Shown here: in pieces, positions 10,302 to 21,523 of the stretch
Numbering within the stretch: the first letter of the stretch is position 1
Layout: each line of letters starts with the position of its first letter
Origin: Rhynchopus sp. YZ270_cl-10
Lineage: Eukaryota; Euglenozoa; Diplonemea; Diplonemida; Diplonemidae
Length of the DNA stretch: 64,000 bases
Direction: 5' to 3'
Assembly: GCA_964035575.1 (NCBI GenBank)
Contig: OZ037925.1
Location: 434,001 to 498,000, forward strand
The notes under the pieces: model-generated
What the model was told of the DNA's origin: nothing
Databases searched by the model: none
What the model saw: only the letters and a program-made list of their open reading frames with translations
Program-made: the position numbers and the translations under genes

Positions 10302-10612
10302 AGATCTTAATTAAGATATGAGCGAAAAACACCGTTTTTTTTAAGATCTTAGTGTTTTCTTAAAATTAAGTAAGATCTTAGTGTTTTGTGTTGAATATCT
10401 TAGTTTTTTTTTGTTAAGATCTTAGTTTCCACCAAAAAAAACTAAGATCTTAAAAACAAAACTAAGATCTTAAAAATAAAGTGGCTACGATCTTAGAAAA
10501 AAAAACTAAGATCTTAGTTTTTTGGTGTTTTTTTCCACTAAGATCTTAGTGGAAAAAAAAAACTAAGAAGATATCAAAACCCCGCTCAAAAAAAATTTCC
10601 CCTTACTAAGAT
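10302..10612. repeat. AAGATCTTA palindrome cluster
   Basis: About a dozen copies of the palindrome TAAGATCTTA or near variants lie in 300 bp, separated by A/T tracts of irregular length. Not a fixed-period satellite. Confidence 0.75.
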
Positions 10613-10656
10613 CTTTTGTTTTCCATGAGTATACCCTTCCCTTTTTTGCCCTTTTT

Positions 10657-10708
10657 TGAAAACTTGGTTGTGTTAGTGTAGCCACCCTAGAGTGTGCTCC
10701 ACTAATAC
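10657..10708 (-). repeat. Family D1 repeat, copy 2 (both ends kept)
   Basis: AACTTGGTTGTGTTAGTG at the left and CACTAATACAACCAA at the right are inverted repeats. This copy shows that the family can be a short palindrome. Most other copies stop after CCACTAT. Confidence 0.6.
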
Positions 10709-10761
10709 AACCAAATATAGTATACCCTTCCCTTTTTTGCCCTTTTTTTTTTTTTTTTTGC

Positions 10762-13700
10762 TCACTCCGCTTGCAGTCTTTCGATGAGTGTTGCTGCCTT
10801 TCCAGATGCCGAGAGGCCACGCTCCTTGCACAGAGTCTGCGGGGATTGTGTGGTTGTGTGTTTTGAAAACTTGGTCGTATTAGTGTAGACACCCGAGGAT
10901 AAACTCCACTATACAAAACGTTTTTTATCTTATCAACAATCACCTAAAGACCCGCATTGGGGAACCTAGGATCTGTATTCAATGTTGTCCGAAAGCCTGT
11001 TTATACTTTTTTTTTTGTTGCTCGATCGACAAATCGCTCAGAAGGTAGAGAGTCAGCGTACTATTGTCTGAAGGCTATTTACACTTTTGAAGTATTTGTT
11101 TACCCTTTATTGCCCTTCACGAGATTTCTGTTCTCTCACTGAGCCCTTGCCCTGAGGAGATCCTGAGTTTATATGTGGATCCTGCCGCCCCAGACAAACT
11201 CCCAAAAAACTCGACTCTTACAGTCTGCCAACTGATCTTGATCACTCGACTAGAAAAAGGGGGGTAGATTATTTTCGTTGAAGCCAAAACAGTGTATGAG
11301 ATCTGAATTTTGGCGCAAGTGATTTTTAAAGGGAGGGAGAAAGTGGTCGGTATCAGGCGATTAAACGTTGGCTTTATTATTCGAGTTTCTAATAACACTA
11401 CGTGTAAGGGGGGGGAAAAATGAGTCAGAATGAATGCAGCCTAAACGTCACTCACTAAATGCGTGTGTCACATTCTAAGAAAAAAGGAGGGAGAAATAAT
11501 TTTAGCACACCTGAAGCTGCTTGTAGGAGAGTGTCTCGTAGTCGACGTCTGCGTCGATATCCATCGCGTCGTCGCCAAACTCGAGGTCCGCCTGTGGGTT
11601 GGCCACGTCGTCATCTGCCATGGGTGTGTCTGCTGTGTCCGCCTCTGCGCGCTTGGTCACGTACACCGCCCGCTTCACGGTGGCAGCGTCTTGGCACAGT
11701 GTGTCTTTCGCGATGATCGCGAGTGCCTCCTCAGCCTCCCAGTGTGTCAAATTTGTGTCCGTCGCGAGCATCGCCTTAACAAGCATCTTCTTGTCCACCT
11801 TTGTTGACTGGTTGATTGAAGCCTGCAAAAGAAAGAGAAGGATACGATAGAAACGATAGCGAACGATATAATATGAACAAAAAAAAAACAATCGTTAAGA
11901 TGAGTCTAAGACTCCCCTGCGTGCATGCGCATATCACTACTTGTCGTTTTCATGGTGTTCAAGACGTTGGATTTTTAAATTTGACAAAACCCCCCTCAAA
12001 GAACAAGAAAGGACCGTAAGGCATACCCCCCCTTCGAAGATCTGCATCGAGAACATCACCGCCTTGTTGACCTCCGTCGTGAGGTGCTTCTTCTCTGCGT
12101 TGTGCCCCTCACGCAGCTCCTTGACTGTCTCTGCACAGGTTCCCATCACCTCTGTTCTGATGGCTTCGCGTTCCTGAGAGGGAGAAAGAGGGAGGAGGTG
12201 TACAGGAACGGTGTCAGTTTGTATAAAAAATAGCGCGTTGACGCTTCCACACACACTAAAAACCACCTGTTGGGTGGTGGTGTTGCGGAGCACGGTTGGG
12301 TGAGTGAACGACGTGACACTTTCCGCTCACAAAAGTAGTGTGCGTAAAAAAAATATTGGTGCTCTTTGCTGTGCTCTGGTTTTCAAATATTTGCGGGTTT
12401 GCCGAAAATGCGTTTTTTTTGTTTGATGTTGGCCCCCTTTTATTGTTTACAACACACACCTTCTTGCGCCCTGGCTCCTTCTCCTCCACCTCGTCTTGTG
12501 TCTCACCCTCGTCCTCCTCCTTCCACCGCTTCTCCAGCTCTTCAACACGCGACTTGATCTCCTCGTCTCTGCTTGCCTCGTGTTCCGACACTGTCTTCAG
12601 CAACGCTGCATCTCGTTCACGGCTCTCGGCCATAGCGGCAACACCCTGTAGGAGAACGGATATGAGTGGGGGAAAAAGAGAGGACTTTTAGTTAACATTG
12701 CACCTCTAAGCACACATCAAGAAAAGTTTATAAGATGAAAGATAAATCAGAAAAATAATTTACATTTTTGTACGGAAATAAAAGAAAAAGAAATGGTAGT
12801 TGTTGATGCAGGGACTTCCGACTAACCCACTGTACGATGCCAGCCATCTGGATGAAAGCACAAAAATACCCTGCGGCCAACAGAAGGTGCAAAAAATCGG
12901 TGTAAAGAAATGCGCATGCCTCTTACACACATTTAAACCAAGGGTTCGTTGATTTGACACAACAATATTTTTTTTGTCAAAAATTGTTGGAATAGTGTAG
13001 TTGCCACCGCAAAGCTTGTCTTTTTTTTTTTTGAAAAAAATGGTTGTTTTAAGTACCTCAGTCTCAACTTCGTTCTTCACTGCAAGGAATGCGCGGATGT
13101 GGTGCAGGGCTTCTCTTCTGAGCAGGTCGTGGAGGAAGAGGAGACCGTGCTTGAGTTCGTTTGAGACAACGCCGGAGGAAGGCTGCTTGAGGGAGGCACG
13201 GCGGGTCGCGTGGCGGAGGGGAAGTATCGTGACGTCGACCGAGACGGCCATGAGAAGCTCCTTGCTTTCCTTGGTCACCACCTCCTCCTCAATCACCTTC
13301 TCCACCGTCTTCTTCACTGCCGCCAGCCGCTCTTGCCGCTCCTCCACAGTCTCCCCATCCACTTCCTCCACTTCTTCTTCCACCTCCTCCGTTTTCACTG
13401 TTTTCACAACGTTTGTCACTTCCCGCTCCAGGTTTGTGGTATCAAAGGTAAACTCCCCCTTCATCTCCGGAATGACGTACAAATGATCGAGCCCCGAAGG
13501 TTGCGACACCTTCCCAAGGACCCTCCATGTTGCGTGAGAGAAGTCGTGCCCTGTCTGGGCCTCGAGAAGGGGAAGCAGCTGCGGGAGGATGTGAGACGCA
13601 AACCCGCCGTTGTTGTCAACAATGCCACCGTAGGAGGTTGCAGGGGAAGTGTTGGAGAGAAGTGATTGGCATGCCATGAGGCGGATTCTCTTGGCAGCAA

Positions 13701-14409
13701 AGTCGGAGTGAAGCGGCAACACGTGGACACGGATTTGCCCTTCCCCACCTTCTTCCTCAAATGCAGCCAGCACCGCGTCTTCCTCTGACACAGTGCGGGT
13801 TTCCTTCCCGGTAGACATCTTAACACTCTCGCCGTCTCGCACCACGCTGACCGAGCCAGAAGGGATTGAATCAATATACGAGGTGTAGGAGGTTGCATGC
13901 GGCAACGGGGTGAAGGGGTGGCTCGCGTCGTTGGCGTAGCGTGCGGCCACCTGGAGGCTGCTGTAGTGCTTCTCGTGGAAGGGGAAGAACGGTGTTGGGA
14001 GGTTCTGTGTGCGGGTATTCGCGCGCGGGGTGTTAGGGTCGTGTGGGGGAAGGTTCTTTTTGTTCATGGGGTTCCTGTTGTTGTGGTAGTCGTCTTTGCC
14101 GCCTTTGCCGCCTTTGTTCTTGTTTGGGTTTGGGTTCGAGCCTTCATAGCCACGGCGAGGGACAGGCTGTGCTGCACGTCGTCCCTGCTCATTCCGGTCC
14201 GCATCCTTGCCTCCCTTCCCTCCACGAGGAGCGCGTTCCCTGCTGTTGCCCCGTGTTGGGTATGGGGCATACCGGTCGCCCCCTCTGTCGTCCCTCACGT
14301 CTCTTCTGTCGTCCCGTGGGTCGTCGCGAAATGAGCGTGGTGGTGGGCGGCTGTCACGGCGTCCCTTCCCACCCTTCGGCGCGGCCTTGCTACCTTTACC
14401 CTTACCCAT
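10762..14409 (-). CDS. DBC1/CCAR-like protein with C-terminal SAP domain, five exons
   Basis: Exons are 13057-14409, 12460-12645, 12027-12173, 11511-11822 and 10762-10836, all in phase 0 with GT-AG introns (donors GTACTT, GTGTGT, GTATGC, GTGTGC). The joined product is 690 residues. Residues 1-130 are rich in Gly, Lys and Arg (MGKGKGSKAAPKGGKGRRDS), as in RNA-binding proteins. About 140-300 resembles the inactive Nudix DBC1 domain (AAKRIRLMACQS, YGGIVDNNGGF, TGHDFSHATWRVLGK). About 310-560 is charged coiled coil (VEEVDGETVEERQ, ELEKRWKEEDEGE), then an acidic stretch. The last 35 residues, split by the final intron, form a SAP motif (LSYKQLQ joined to TLCKERGLSASGKAATLIER). CCAR proteins regulate transcription and splicing in the nucleus. 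The SAP call is firm, the DBC1 call moderate; domain order differs from animal CCAR1. Confidence 0.72.
10861..10913 (-). repeat. Family D1 repeat, copy 3
   Basis: GAAAACTTGGTCGTATTAGT followed by ACACCCGAGGATAAACTCC. It lies inside the last intron of the SAP-domain gene. Confidence 0.7.
11206..11408. repeat. 200-bp intron repeat, copy 1
   Basis: Starts AACTCGACTCTTACAGTC and includes GTGTATGAGATCTGAATTTT and CGATTAAACGTTGGCTTTAT. A second copy lies at 25790-25996. Both lie inside introns of minus-strand genes and in the same orientation. Confidence 0.8.
12803..12898 (-). repeat. 95-bp dispersed repeat (family R), copy 1
   Basis: Contains GATGCCAGCCAT and GGATGAAAGCACAAAA then ACCCTGCGGCCAA. 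Other copies are at 40674-40762 and 58163-58262. It lies in intron 1 of the SAP-domain gene. On the minus strand all three keep an open AAGYFCAFI-like reading. Confidence 0.75.
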
Positions 14410-14800
14410 TTGGCTTGGTTTTCCCTTATTATACTCTGTGGGCTTGGTTGTGAATCAGATCAAAAAAAAAAGAGAAAAAAAACTGAACAAAAAAGTTGTC
14501 TCCAATTTTTCTTTTTTTTCCTCTCGGGCGTTTAAGACTTAAATAGGGAGGCTAGAAATCCCCGAACCCACAAAAAAAAAACCCCCCCGCAAATCTCATA
14601 AGAGGACCACCAAAATACCTCATTTTAGTTATTTCATATACATTCTTTTATTACGCAAAAAAGAAGGCATAGAGGGTATAAAGAAGTACCCTTGCTTTTT
14701 TAGAGAAAAAGAGAGAGAGAAAAAGGGATTGGAAAAGATGAGCCCAAGCTTTTGCTTAGCCGCTTTACAGAAATGATGTAAGAACCTCAACTCTAAGTCG
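14410..14800. other. Intergenic, no gene seen
   Basis: A/T-rich sequence upstream of the SAP-domain gene with A and C runs. A TATAATA word lies about 20 bp upstream of its ATG, but a promoter role is not supported. Confidence 0.3.
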
Positions 14801-14808
14801 TCGTTCAC

Positions 14809-14966
14809 GGCGGAATAGTCAGAGGACTACCAGGTGGTGAACTGTGTACCCTCACTAGCCATGATACTAGTCGCAAACGACCAGTATTTTACGACTAGTG
14901 GACACTAGTAACACTATTAGTGTGACGACACAGTTCACCACCTGGTGGTCCTCTGACTATCCCGCC
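14809..14966. repeat. Inverted repeat with 39-bp arms
   Basis: Arms 14809-14847 and 14928-14966 are complementary with about three mismatches (GGCGGAATAGTCAGAGGACT opposite AGTCCTCTGACTATTCCGCC-like sequence). The 80-bp loop holds several ACTAGT-type palindromes. MITE-like, target duplication not found. Confidence 0.65.
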
Positions 14967-15319
14967 ATATTCGTAGCGGCTACACAACTTCTCCCCTTTT
15001 CCTTTTAAGGCTAGACAGTTTTGACGATCCAAAAAAACATTTTCTTTTTTTTTGGTGTCAAAAGAACAAACTACCAAAAACTCCATATAACGTTGCGCAA
15101 AGGCCAGATGAATCTGCCCTACAAAAAAAGCCCCAACATTTTTTTTTGCTATGGCCCACCACATTCCATCCAACAATTTGCTTTTTTTTTATTGCACGGT
15201 ATTACCACAACCTTTTTAAACCGTTACAATTGACACAATGCTTACTTGGAAGCGTTCTTTTCTCTCTCTCTCTCTCTCTCCTCATTTTTTTGAGCAATTT
15301 TTCTTCCAAATGTTGAGTT

Positions 15320-18300
15320 TTATTTAGAAGTTGGGTGATACGCATCTGACTGTGGACGGGTGACAGTTTGGGGTTTTGTTGCTTGAGACTGAACGTGTGT
15401 TGCACCGGAAGCGGTGTCTTGGTTGATTATCATGCTCAGCCCCTTGCCCCCACCAATTACAACGAGCTTTGGGTTGCATCCCTCCGAGAGTGTGCGTGTA
15501 GCCTCGATACCACGCCACCGAAGAAGCCGTTCCGTCACCCCCGAGGCCACAATGGTCTGGTAGGACGCAATCCCCTCCGCACGGATGGTGTTCTGCTCGG
15601 CCACAAGCGTCTCCTTCTGCAGCACGTACTTCATCTGCTCTGACTGCTGCTCGTAGGCCATTCTGTGGAAGTGAATGATTTTTTTTTAGAAAAAGATCGG
15701 GTCTTTTGTGCGCTCAAAGCAGGAAAACAAAAAGGTGAAAAAAAAAAAAATTTGTGTTAAACTGAGGTTGTTGCGGTTAATTGAGTACTCAAAGAAACCA
15801 AGCAAGCTTCTGTCTTTTCTTTTTTTCAATCCGTTTTGTTTGCCCTGCAGCGCTGCCTCCAATCTTTTTAGAATTGACAACAAGTTGTTTTATCAAATGT
15901 AGTACCTCGTTGGCACATTTTTATTTGGGAAGGGGGTAACATTATGCGGTTTCAAGCTCTGAACCCTTTTAAAAAAAATGAAGATTTGCACAAACTATAG
16001 CAACACAACCCACTACATTACTCCAACACCATCAAAAAAAGGGGAAAGCGAATGATAAAAGAAAACTTCGCCGTCCACCGCAGGGGGCTCTGCTCAAATG
16101 TCTCTGCACACAACTTATCATTGCATACTTCTTTTCAATGGACATCTCAAGCGAGGCTGGGAGCAGGAGTTTGTTGATAAGTGCAAGCTCGACAATGATG
16201 CCACGCGACTTGACTTGCTTCTGGATTCCTGAGAGCAGATCGCGGGTCATGGACTCACGCGCACTGGCTGAGTAGAGCTCCTGCGACGCATGCGCAGACG
16301 TCACCGAGCGGATAGCGGACTGAAACTCAGGAAGCAGAATCTTCTCCTCAAAGTTGGTGCCCACAGTACGGAAGAGCTCGACTGCCTTAGAAGGGTCCAA
16401 GCGGTTGATGCAGGACGCTGCTAGGTTCACGTTGACACCCTCCCGTGTCGGCACCTCGTCCGCAAAGTGCAGCACCGAAGAACGCACGCTCATAAAGTTC
16501 ACTGTCGAAATGAACGGCGACACAAAATGCATTCCGTTTGCCAGTGGTTCGGATTGTATGCTGTAGGGGGGGAGAAATGATTATGTCATAATATACCAAT
16601 TATATCGGCCACACCAATTATACTTTCTATGAATAGAAGGTATAATTGGTGTGGCCGACCCCAAAATAGCAGAAAATAGCAGAAAGTAGCACCTCCCTTT
16701 AGCCGCACCAAAAAATCCAGATGCCCAGAACAACAGAAAATAGCACAAAAAAAAAAAAAATAGCACCCCCTTTCAGCCACACCAATAGGGTCTAAATGTA
16801 CTCTACTAGGGGAATGAGAAAAGTTGAATAACGAATGCCAACAGCCACCTGGTTTTGCCTTGAAATATGATGGTGCTAAAAAAAAAGTGGTTTAAATCAG
16901 GGGAGGAGCTTGGGGGTTAAATCGGGTCAGATTGACCCGATTTCCTTCGGCCCCATGGAAAAAAACGGGTCAGGGCAAAAAAAAAAAAAAAAACTATAGA
17001 TTTTTGAGGGGAAAATCCAAAAAATAGGGTACTCTACTTGTCGCATGAGGGGGTCTGAGAAGGATGAGGAACTACTATGTGACCCCACCGCGACGAGCAC
17101 GAAGCTCAATGAAGGCAGAATGCCCTCAAACGCACGCTCCACCCCGATCAAACCCGAACCCAAGAGGGATGCCGAACTCGACCTAGCCGTTGGTTACTGG
17201 CGCGAGCTGACGATCCAGATATTGGATCGACTCGCTGGGTGACACACCAAAAGAGGGGCTCAGACAGTGACAAGTGTTGCCGGGGATACGGAACGTTCTC
17301 CGAAGTTTGCTCGAAGGGTACACCTGCCCAGAGAGAGTACCTGAACTGGCGAGGGCCTATACACACATTGCACACCTCCATTGCGCAACCCTACCTTGAT
17401 GACCTCATCGCCAGTGTCAAGGGCAACATGCATTCCGCGGGGATGGTGCAACACTTGTGTATCATCAACGTGTACCATTTTGTGAAACGCGCCTTCTCAT
17501 TCTGCATGTGTTTGTCTTCACAAGAGCTTTTCCGCCGAAGGCGGAAAAGCTCGGGACCTGACCCGATTTAACAGAATTTGACCCGATTTTGCCCCAAACC
17601 CATATTCCAAGCTCCTGCCCTGGTTTAAATACCACCAAAAAAAAAAAAAAAACTCCACTAAACTCCACCAAATTTTCTGGCAAAATCAGGTGGTACAGTC
17701 TTAGTAATTAACTTTTTACAAAAACCTTTTGGGTCTGAACTTTCATACAAACCTTTTGGGCCTACACTCTCCACTCTCTCCAAACGCCACAGTAGGTGAC
17801 CCTCACAGCCCTTTAAAGAACTGAGACAGGATGGAAAAAAAAAAAAAAAAAAGGGTAAAGCATGGGTGTTCCTAAGACGGAATACGAATACCACTTTTGG
17901 GATTGTGCACCTTTTTTTCTACAGGGATTCCCTTAGGGAAGAAAAAAAAGAGCAGACGGGTAACTAAGAGACTTTAGAACGGTCTTTTTCACTGAGTGAG
18001 GTGCCCGTGAACTGGGATGGAATGAAACAACACAAAAAAGACATTTTTCTCCTCGTAGGACGAACCCCCAAATAAAATTTTCGCCTCCGGCGGACACCCC
18101 CTTCCTCCACTGTGTACTGTGTACTGTGTACTGTGTACTGTGTACTGTGTACTGTGTACTGTGTACTGTGTACTGTGTACTGTGTACTGTGTACTGTGTA
18201 CTGTGTACTGTGTACTGTGTACTGTGTACTGTGTACTGTGTGGTTATGCAGCCACGCCAATTTTTTTTAATGGTACCACCGCTGAATGCTCGGGTCACCA

Positions 18301-18636
18301 AAAATTCAAATAAGACCAGTTTTGGGGTGTTTTGACCCTGTTTTTGACCCCCAAAGGGGAAGCCCACCCAAAGAAAAATAGTGGAATACGGACCCGATTT
18401 TCCCCCGAAACCCCCCGGAATACGGAACACCCATGGGGTAAAGGTACATACCTGCCTAACACACTGACCACCCCGAGCGACCCCACCGGCACCACAACTA
18501 TCGCCTCCCACACCAGCAGAAGGAACAGACAGAACCCAGCGATGGTGCAGGTCTGCCGCACCTTAGCTGTCTCCGGGTCCCGGTAGTTTGGACCCCCCAC
18601 CCTATGCCCGCCTCCCAGAAGCGCACGGTCTGCCAT
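15320..18636 (-). CDS. SPFH/Band 7 (prohibitin-like) protein, three exons
   Basis: Exon 1 is 18452-18636, exon 2 16129-16560, exon 3 15320-15662. Both introns are in phase 2 with donors GTATGT and GTATGC and acceptors ACAG. The joined product is 319 residues: a polar N-terminus, one hydrophobic segment (about residues 31-55), then the SPFH core (SVLHFADEVPTREGVNVNL, ALINKLLLPASLEMSIEKK), a heptad region and KLVVIGGGKG near the end. It is paralogous to the gene at 1072-2181, which reads VLHFSDNVPTQEGVNVHLE at the same place. The first junction gives VLG-SIQSEPLANGMHF, lining up with the paralogue's LLG-TATQEPLYPGMTI, which supports the splice. Intron 1 (16561-18451) has been enlarged by a MITE, a hAT-type element and a 7-bp satellite. 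Role expected: membrane scaffold; compartment unknown. Confidence 0.85.
15690..15898 (-). repeat. 205-bp dispersed repeat (family E), copy 1
   Basis: Begins AAAAGATCGGGTCTTTTGTG and ends TTGACAACAAGTTGTTTTATC. Second copy at 57581-57782 and a 5' fragment at 51556-51600. It lies in intron 2 of the SPFH gene. On the minus strand the two full copies share LSILKRLEAALQGKQNGLKK. Confidence 0.8.
16606..16657. repeat. 18-bp perfect hairpin at MITE A end
   Basis: CGGCCACACCAATTATAC at 16606-16623 is mirrored at 16640-16657 with a 16-base loop. The right arm is the left end of MITE family A copy 2, so a truncated inverted copy probably sits beside it. Confidence 0.75.
16646..16785. mobile_element. 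MITE family A, copy 2
   Basis: TTGGTGTGGCC at the left and GGCTGAAAG ... GCCACACCAA at the right are inverted ends of a 140-bp block in intron 1 of the SPFH gene. Interior matches the copies at 148-279 and 42880-43003. Confidence 0.72.
16898..17622. mobile_element. hAT-type element, 725 bp, copy 1
   Basis: Starts CAGGGGAGGAGCTTGG and ends CCAAGCTCCTGCCCTG, an imperfect 16-bp terminal inverted repeat. It is flanked on both sides by GTTTAAAT (16890-16897 and 17623-17630), a perfect 8-bp target duplication. A second copy with a different duplication is at 58989-59701. Subterminal AAATCGGGTCA words are repeated near both ends. The GC-rich centre has short open frames but no recognisable transposase. 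Inserted in intron 1 of the SPFH gene. Confidence 0.88.
18109..18243. repeat. (CACAGTA)n satellite
   Basis: About 19 copies of a 7-bp unit (ACTGTGT on the plus strand) in intron 1 of the SPFH gene. It shares the CAGTA core with the satellites at 5014-5971. Confidence 0.95.
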
Positions 18637-19330
18637 CCTATAACCCCCCTAAAACCCCCTTTTAGATATCTGTGTAAACTCCTGCAAGCGATGCAATGGT
18701 GGGGGGTATAAAGGGTAGTGTGTATGTGTGTTTTGATGACTAAATAGGGGTAATTCTTGCGCAGAATATGGCCCCAAAGGGAGTTTGAAAATGTTTTTTG
18801 TATGTTTTGAAAGTGATTTGTGCTCTGTTTAATTTTGCTTGATAGTTTTGTAGACGTGGAGTTGGAGAGGAAGGGTGCGTTACTTTGTATGAGATTACGA
18901 CTTATCCTCTTTAGAATATGGCCCCAAGGGAAGTGTGTGGTTTTTGATAACGGACTTAAAGTGGGTAACGCCTGAACGGAGTATCGCCCACTGTGTAGGT
19001 GGGTGTGTGTTTTCTTGAAAAAATAAAAAAAACTCCACCATTCCTATTATGGAACAAAGCATGTCCTGGAACAGCTCCAAGAAAATAGCTTTTTATGGGT
19101 ACCTGGGGTCTAAAGGGTTAAGAACTTATGAAAATCATGTGAGTGGGGGAATGCACAGGCCTTTTTTTAAAAAATAATGAACAATACGTTTTTCTTGGTG
19201 TTTTTTTTTCCCCCTCCTATGTTTTCGAAACTTTCGGTATTGGTGCGAGAACATTCTTTTTTTTTTTGCTTTTTTGCTTTGTTCGCATCGGTGTGGGGTG
19301 TGTTTTTTTTTTTGTTTTTTTTTTTTTTTG
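18637..19330. other. Intergenic, no gene seen
   Basis: Contains two similar GAATATGGCCCCAA words (near 18766 and 18912) and T-runs. No coding sequence recognised. Confidence 0.3.
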
Positions 19331-19335
19331 TTTTT

Positions 19336-19384
19336 TGAAAACTTGGTTGTATTAGTGTAGCCACCCGAGGATGAACTCCACTAT
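19336..19384 (-). repeat. Family D1 repeat, copy 4
   Basis: GAAAACTTGGTTGTATTAGT then CACCCGAGGATGAACTCCAC, directly preceded by a T-run on the plus strand, i.e. an A-tail on the minus strand. Confidence 0.8.
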
Positions 19385-19621
19385 TGTTGTTTGTTTTTCG
19401 TTTGTTTTTTTTTTTTGTGGTTCAGGCGTCGTTGGTCGTCCCAGCAAAAGAAAATCCATTGTGAGATGAACCTAAGCCACTCGACTACTGTAGTCAATAC
19501 AAGACCTATGAGAAGCCCAGTAAATATATAAAATAAGAGAGGGAACGGGGCTTCACCGCTGTTTCAGTGATGAACTTCCGAAACCCACTAATCTGTGCAC
19601 ATTTTCTTTTCTTTTTTTTTT

Positions 19622-19671
19622 TGAAAACTTGGTTGTATTAGTGTAGCCACCCTAGAGTGTGCTCCACTATT
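19622..19671 (-). repeat. Family D1 repeat, copy 5
   Basis: GAAAACTTGGTTGTATTAGT then CACCCTAGAGTGTGCTCCAC, the same variant interior as the copy at 10657. Confidence 0.8.
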
Positions 19672-20127
19672 TTTTTATCTCCACACATCCATTCCTCATC
19701 CTGCAAACCTTTTTCGCGACTCCTTAAGACAAGATGAGAGAAGATTTCCTTTTTAGCGCAAAGGAATTCTGCAGTGTATTTTAAAGGTCGGAGAAAAGGA
19801 AGGGGAAGAGGAAGAGGAGTAGGGTATGGTAGGGCAAAAAAAGCAAAAAAAATAAGGCAGAAAGGGAAAAGGATTTATACGCCTAGCATTGTTTCCTTTA
19901 AAAAAAGCAAAAAAAAATATTGCATTTGTCGTAATCGAATACTGAAAGGTGGGAGGGGGGAGAAAAAGGGAGGGGGGTGGGACGCACAAAAAATCAACCA
20001 GAAGTACAGCACTAAGAGAGATATATCAGAGAGAAAAAAAATCAATGCAAAAAACGTTTTTTTTCCCCTCTTTTTGGTGCGTGAACTGAGCGACCTCAAT
20101 TTTTTTTTGGGATTTTTTTTTTCCTTT

Positions 20128-20179
20128 TGAAAATTGGATTCGTATTAGTGAAGACAACCCGAGGATGAGCTCCACTATA
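20128..20179 (-). repeat. Family D1 repeat, copy 6
   Basis: GAAAATTGGATTCGTATTAG then ACCCGAGGATGAGCTCCACT, preceded by a T-run. The surrounding 19672-21250 is A/T-rich with no gene seen. Confidence 0.75.
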
Positions 20180-21251
20180 CTTTTTTTTTTCCATTTTTCC
20201 AACAATGTTGGTTTGTTTTTTTGTTTTTGTTGGGCAACGTTTAAAAAAAAATGGGGCTGGGGAGAGAAAAGGGAAAAATGCTGAAAAAAGATGAACAAAG
20301 CGTCTAAGCAAAAGCTCATCCTTTAAAAAAAGAAACAGGGAAATGGGATATTAAAAATAAAACATAAAAGGCAACAGCAATTACAAAGGAAGTTTAAAAA
20401 AAAAAAAGCAATAAATAATGGGTGAGAGCGGAGAGAGGGGGTTTTGGTGCGCTATTTTTTTTTCTCTTCATTTTTTTTTTTTTTTTGTTTTTTTGTTTTT
20501 TTGGTCAAAATTTTTGCAGATAACCTACCTAGTATTTGATGGGCTGGTCTATACAAATTCTGTTGTTACGGGGTTTTGTTCTTCAACATAAAGTTGTAAG
20601 AATACCGAAATACTGAGAAAATGACAAGACTACTAGGGAGTTATGTTATCAGCGAAAACAGGCAATTTGTGCGACTCACGTTACAACTTCTTCAAGATTG
20701 AAAGAAAGTCTTCGAAGGAAAATGGATTGCGGTGTGTTGTTTGCAAGCAACCGTGGGTAGTTCCACTAAGAGAAAAAAAAAATCCCAAAATTACTTTCAG
20801 GAATTTGATAGGTACTAAAAACCATCCATAAAAAAAACAAACAAAATAATGCGCAACTACGTAATATATTTATAAGGTGAGAATAAAAGGAAAAAAACAG
20901 GAAAGGGAAAAAAACAGGACGGAACATTATAAAAATAAAACTGTCATTTTCGAGAAAAAAAAGATAACCATTTTCAAAAAGAAACAGACAGTTGGGAGAG
21001 CGGAGATTTTTAAAATGAAAAACTATATTAAAAAAAAAAAACACACAAAAAAAAAGGGGGCGAAGGGTTGTACAATCAATGAGCGTACTCCACAACAAAA
21101 CGAACGAGGTGGGACAAGGGAGTCTCGGGGGAACCCTCCCCCCCTTTTTCGGAACAAAAAGCAAAGAATCATCACACTGCCAACTACCAAGGTACATATG
21201 AGCACACTTTTTTCCTTGGTGTGATTTTTTTAAATTTTTTTTTTTTGCTTT

Positions 21252-21302
21252 TTTGAAACCCTTGGTTGTATTTAGCGCACCCGAAGATGAGTTCCACGAT
21301 AC
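21252..21302 (-). repeat. Family D1 repeat, copy 7
   Basis: TTGGTTGTATTTAGCG then CACCCGAAGATGAGTTCCAC, preceded by a T-run. Confidence 0.7.
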
Positions 21303-21523
21303 CTTTTTTGTTTAAAAAAAAACGAGAATACTGCAAAATGAACCCATGCTGAATAATGTTCAGTCACTTTTTAAAAAAACCCCCCCCTCATTTGCCACAA
21401 AAGGGCTTCCGATCAGGGAATGCAGAACATAATACACCTCGCCTCACAGTTATGGCGGACCCCCCTTATTTTTCACATTTTTTTCTTTTCTTTTCCCCTG
21501 CCCCTTTTTTTCATATTGAGCAC

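Noticed and set aside
16931-17571. Short open frames inside the hAT-type elements as genes
   Set aside because: The 65-codon and 110-codon frames lack domains and are not long enough for a transposase; they differ between the two copies.
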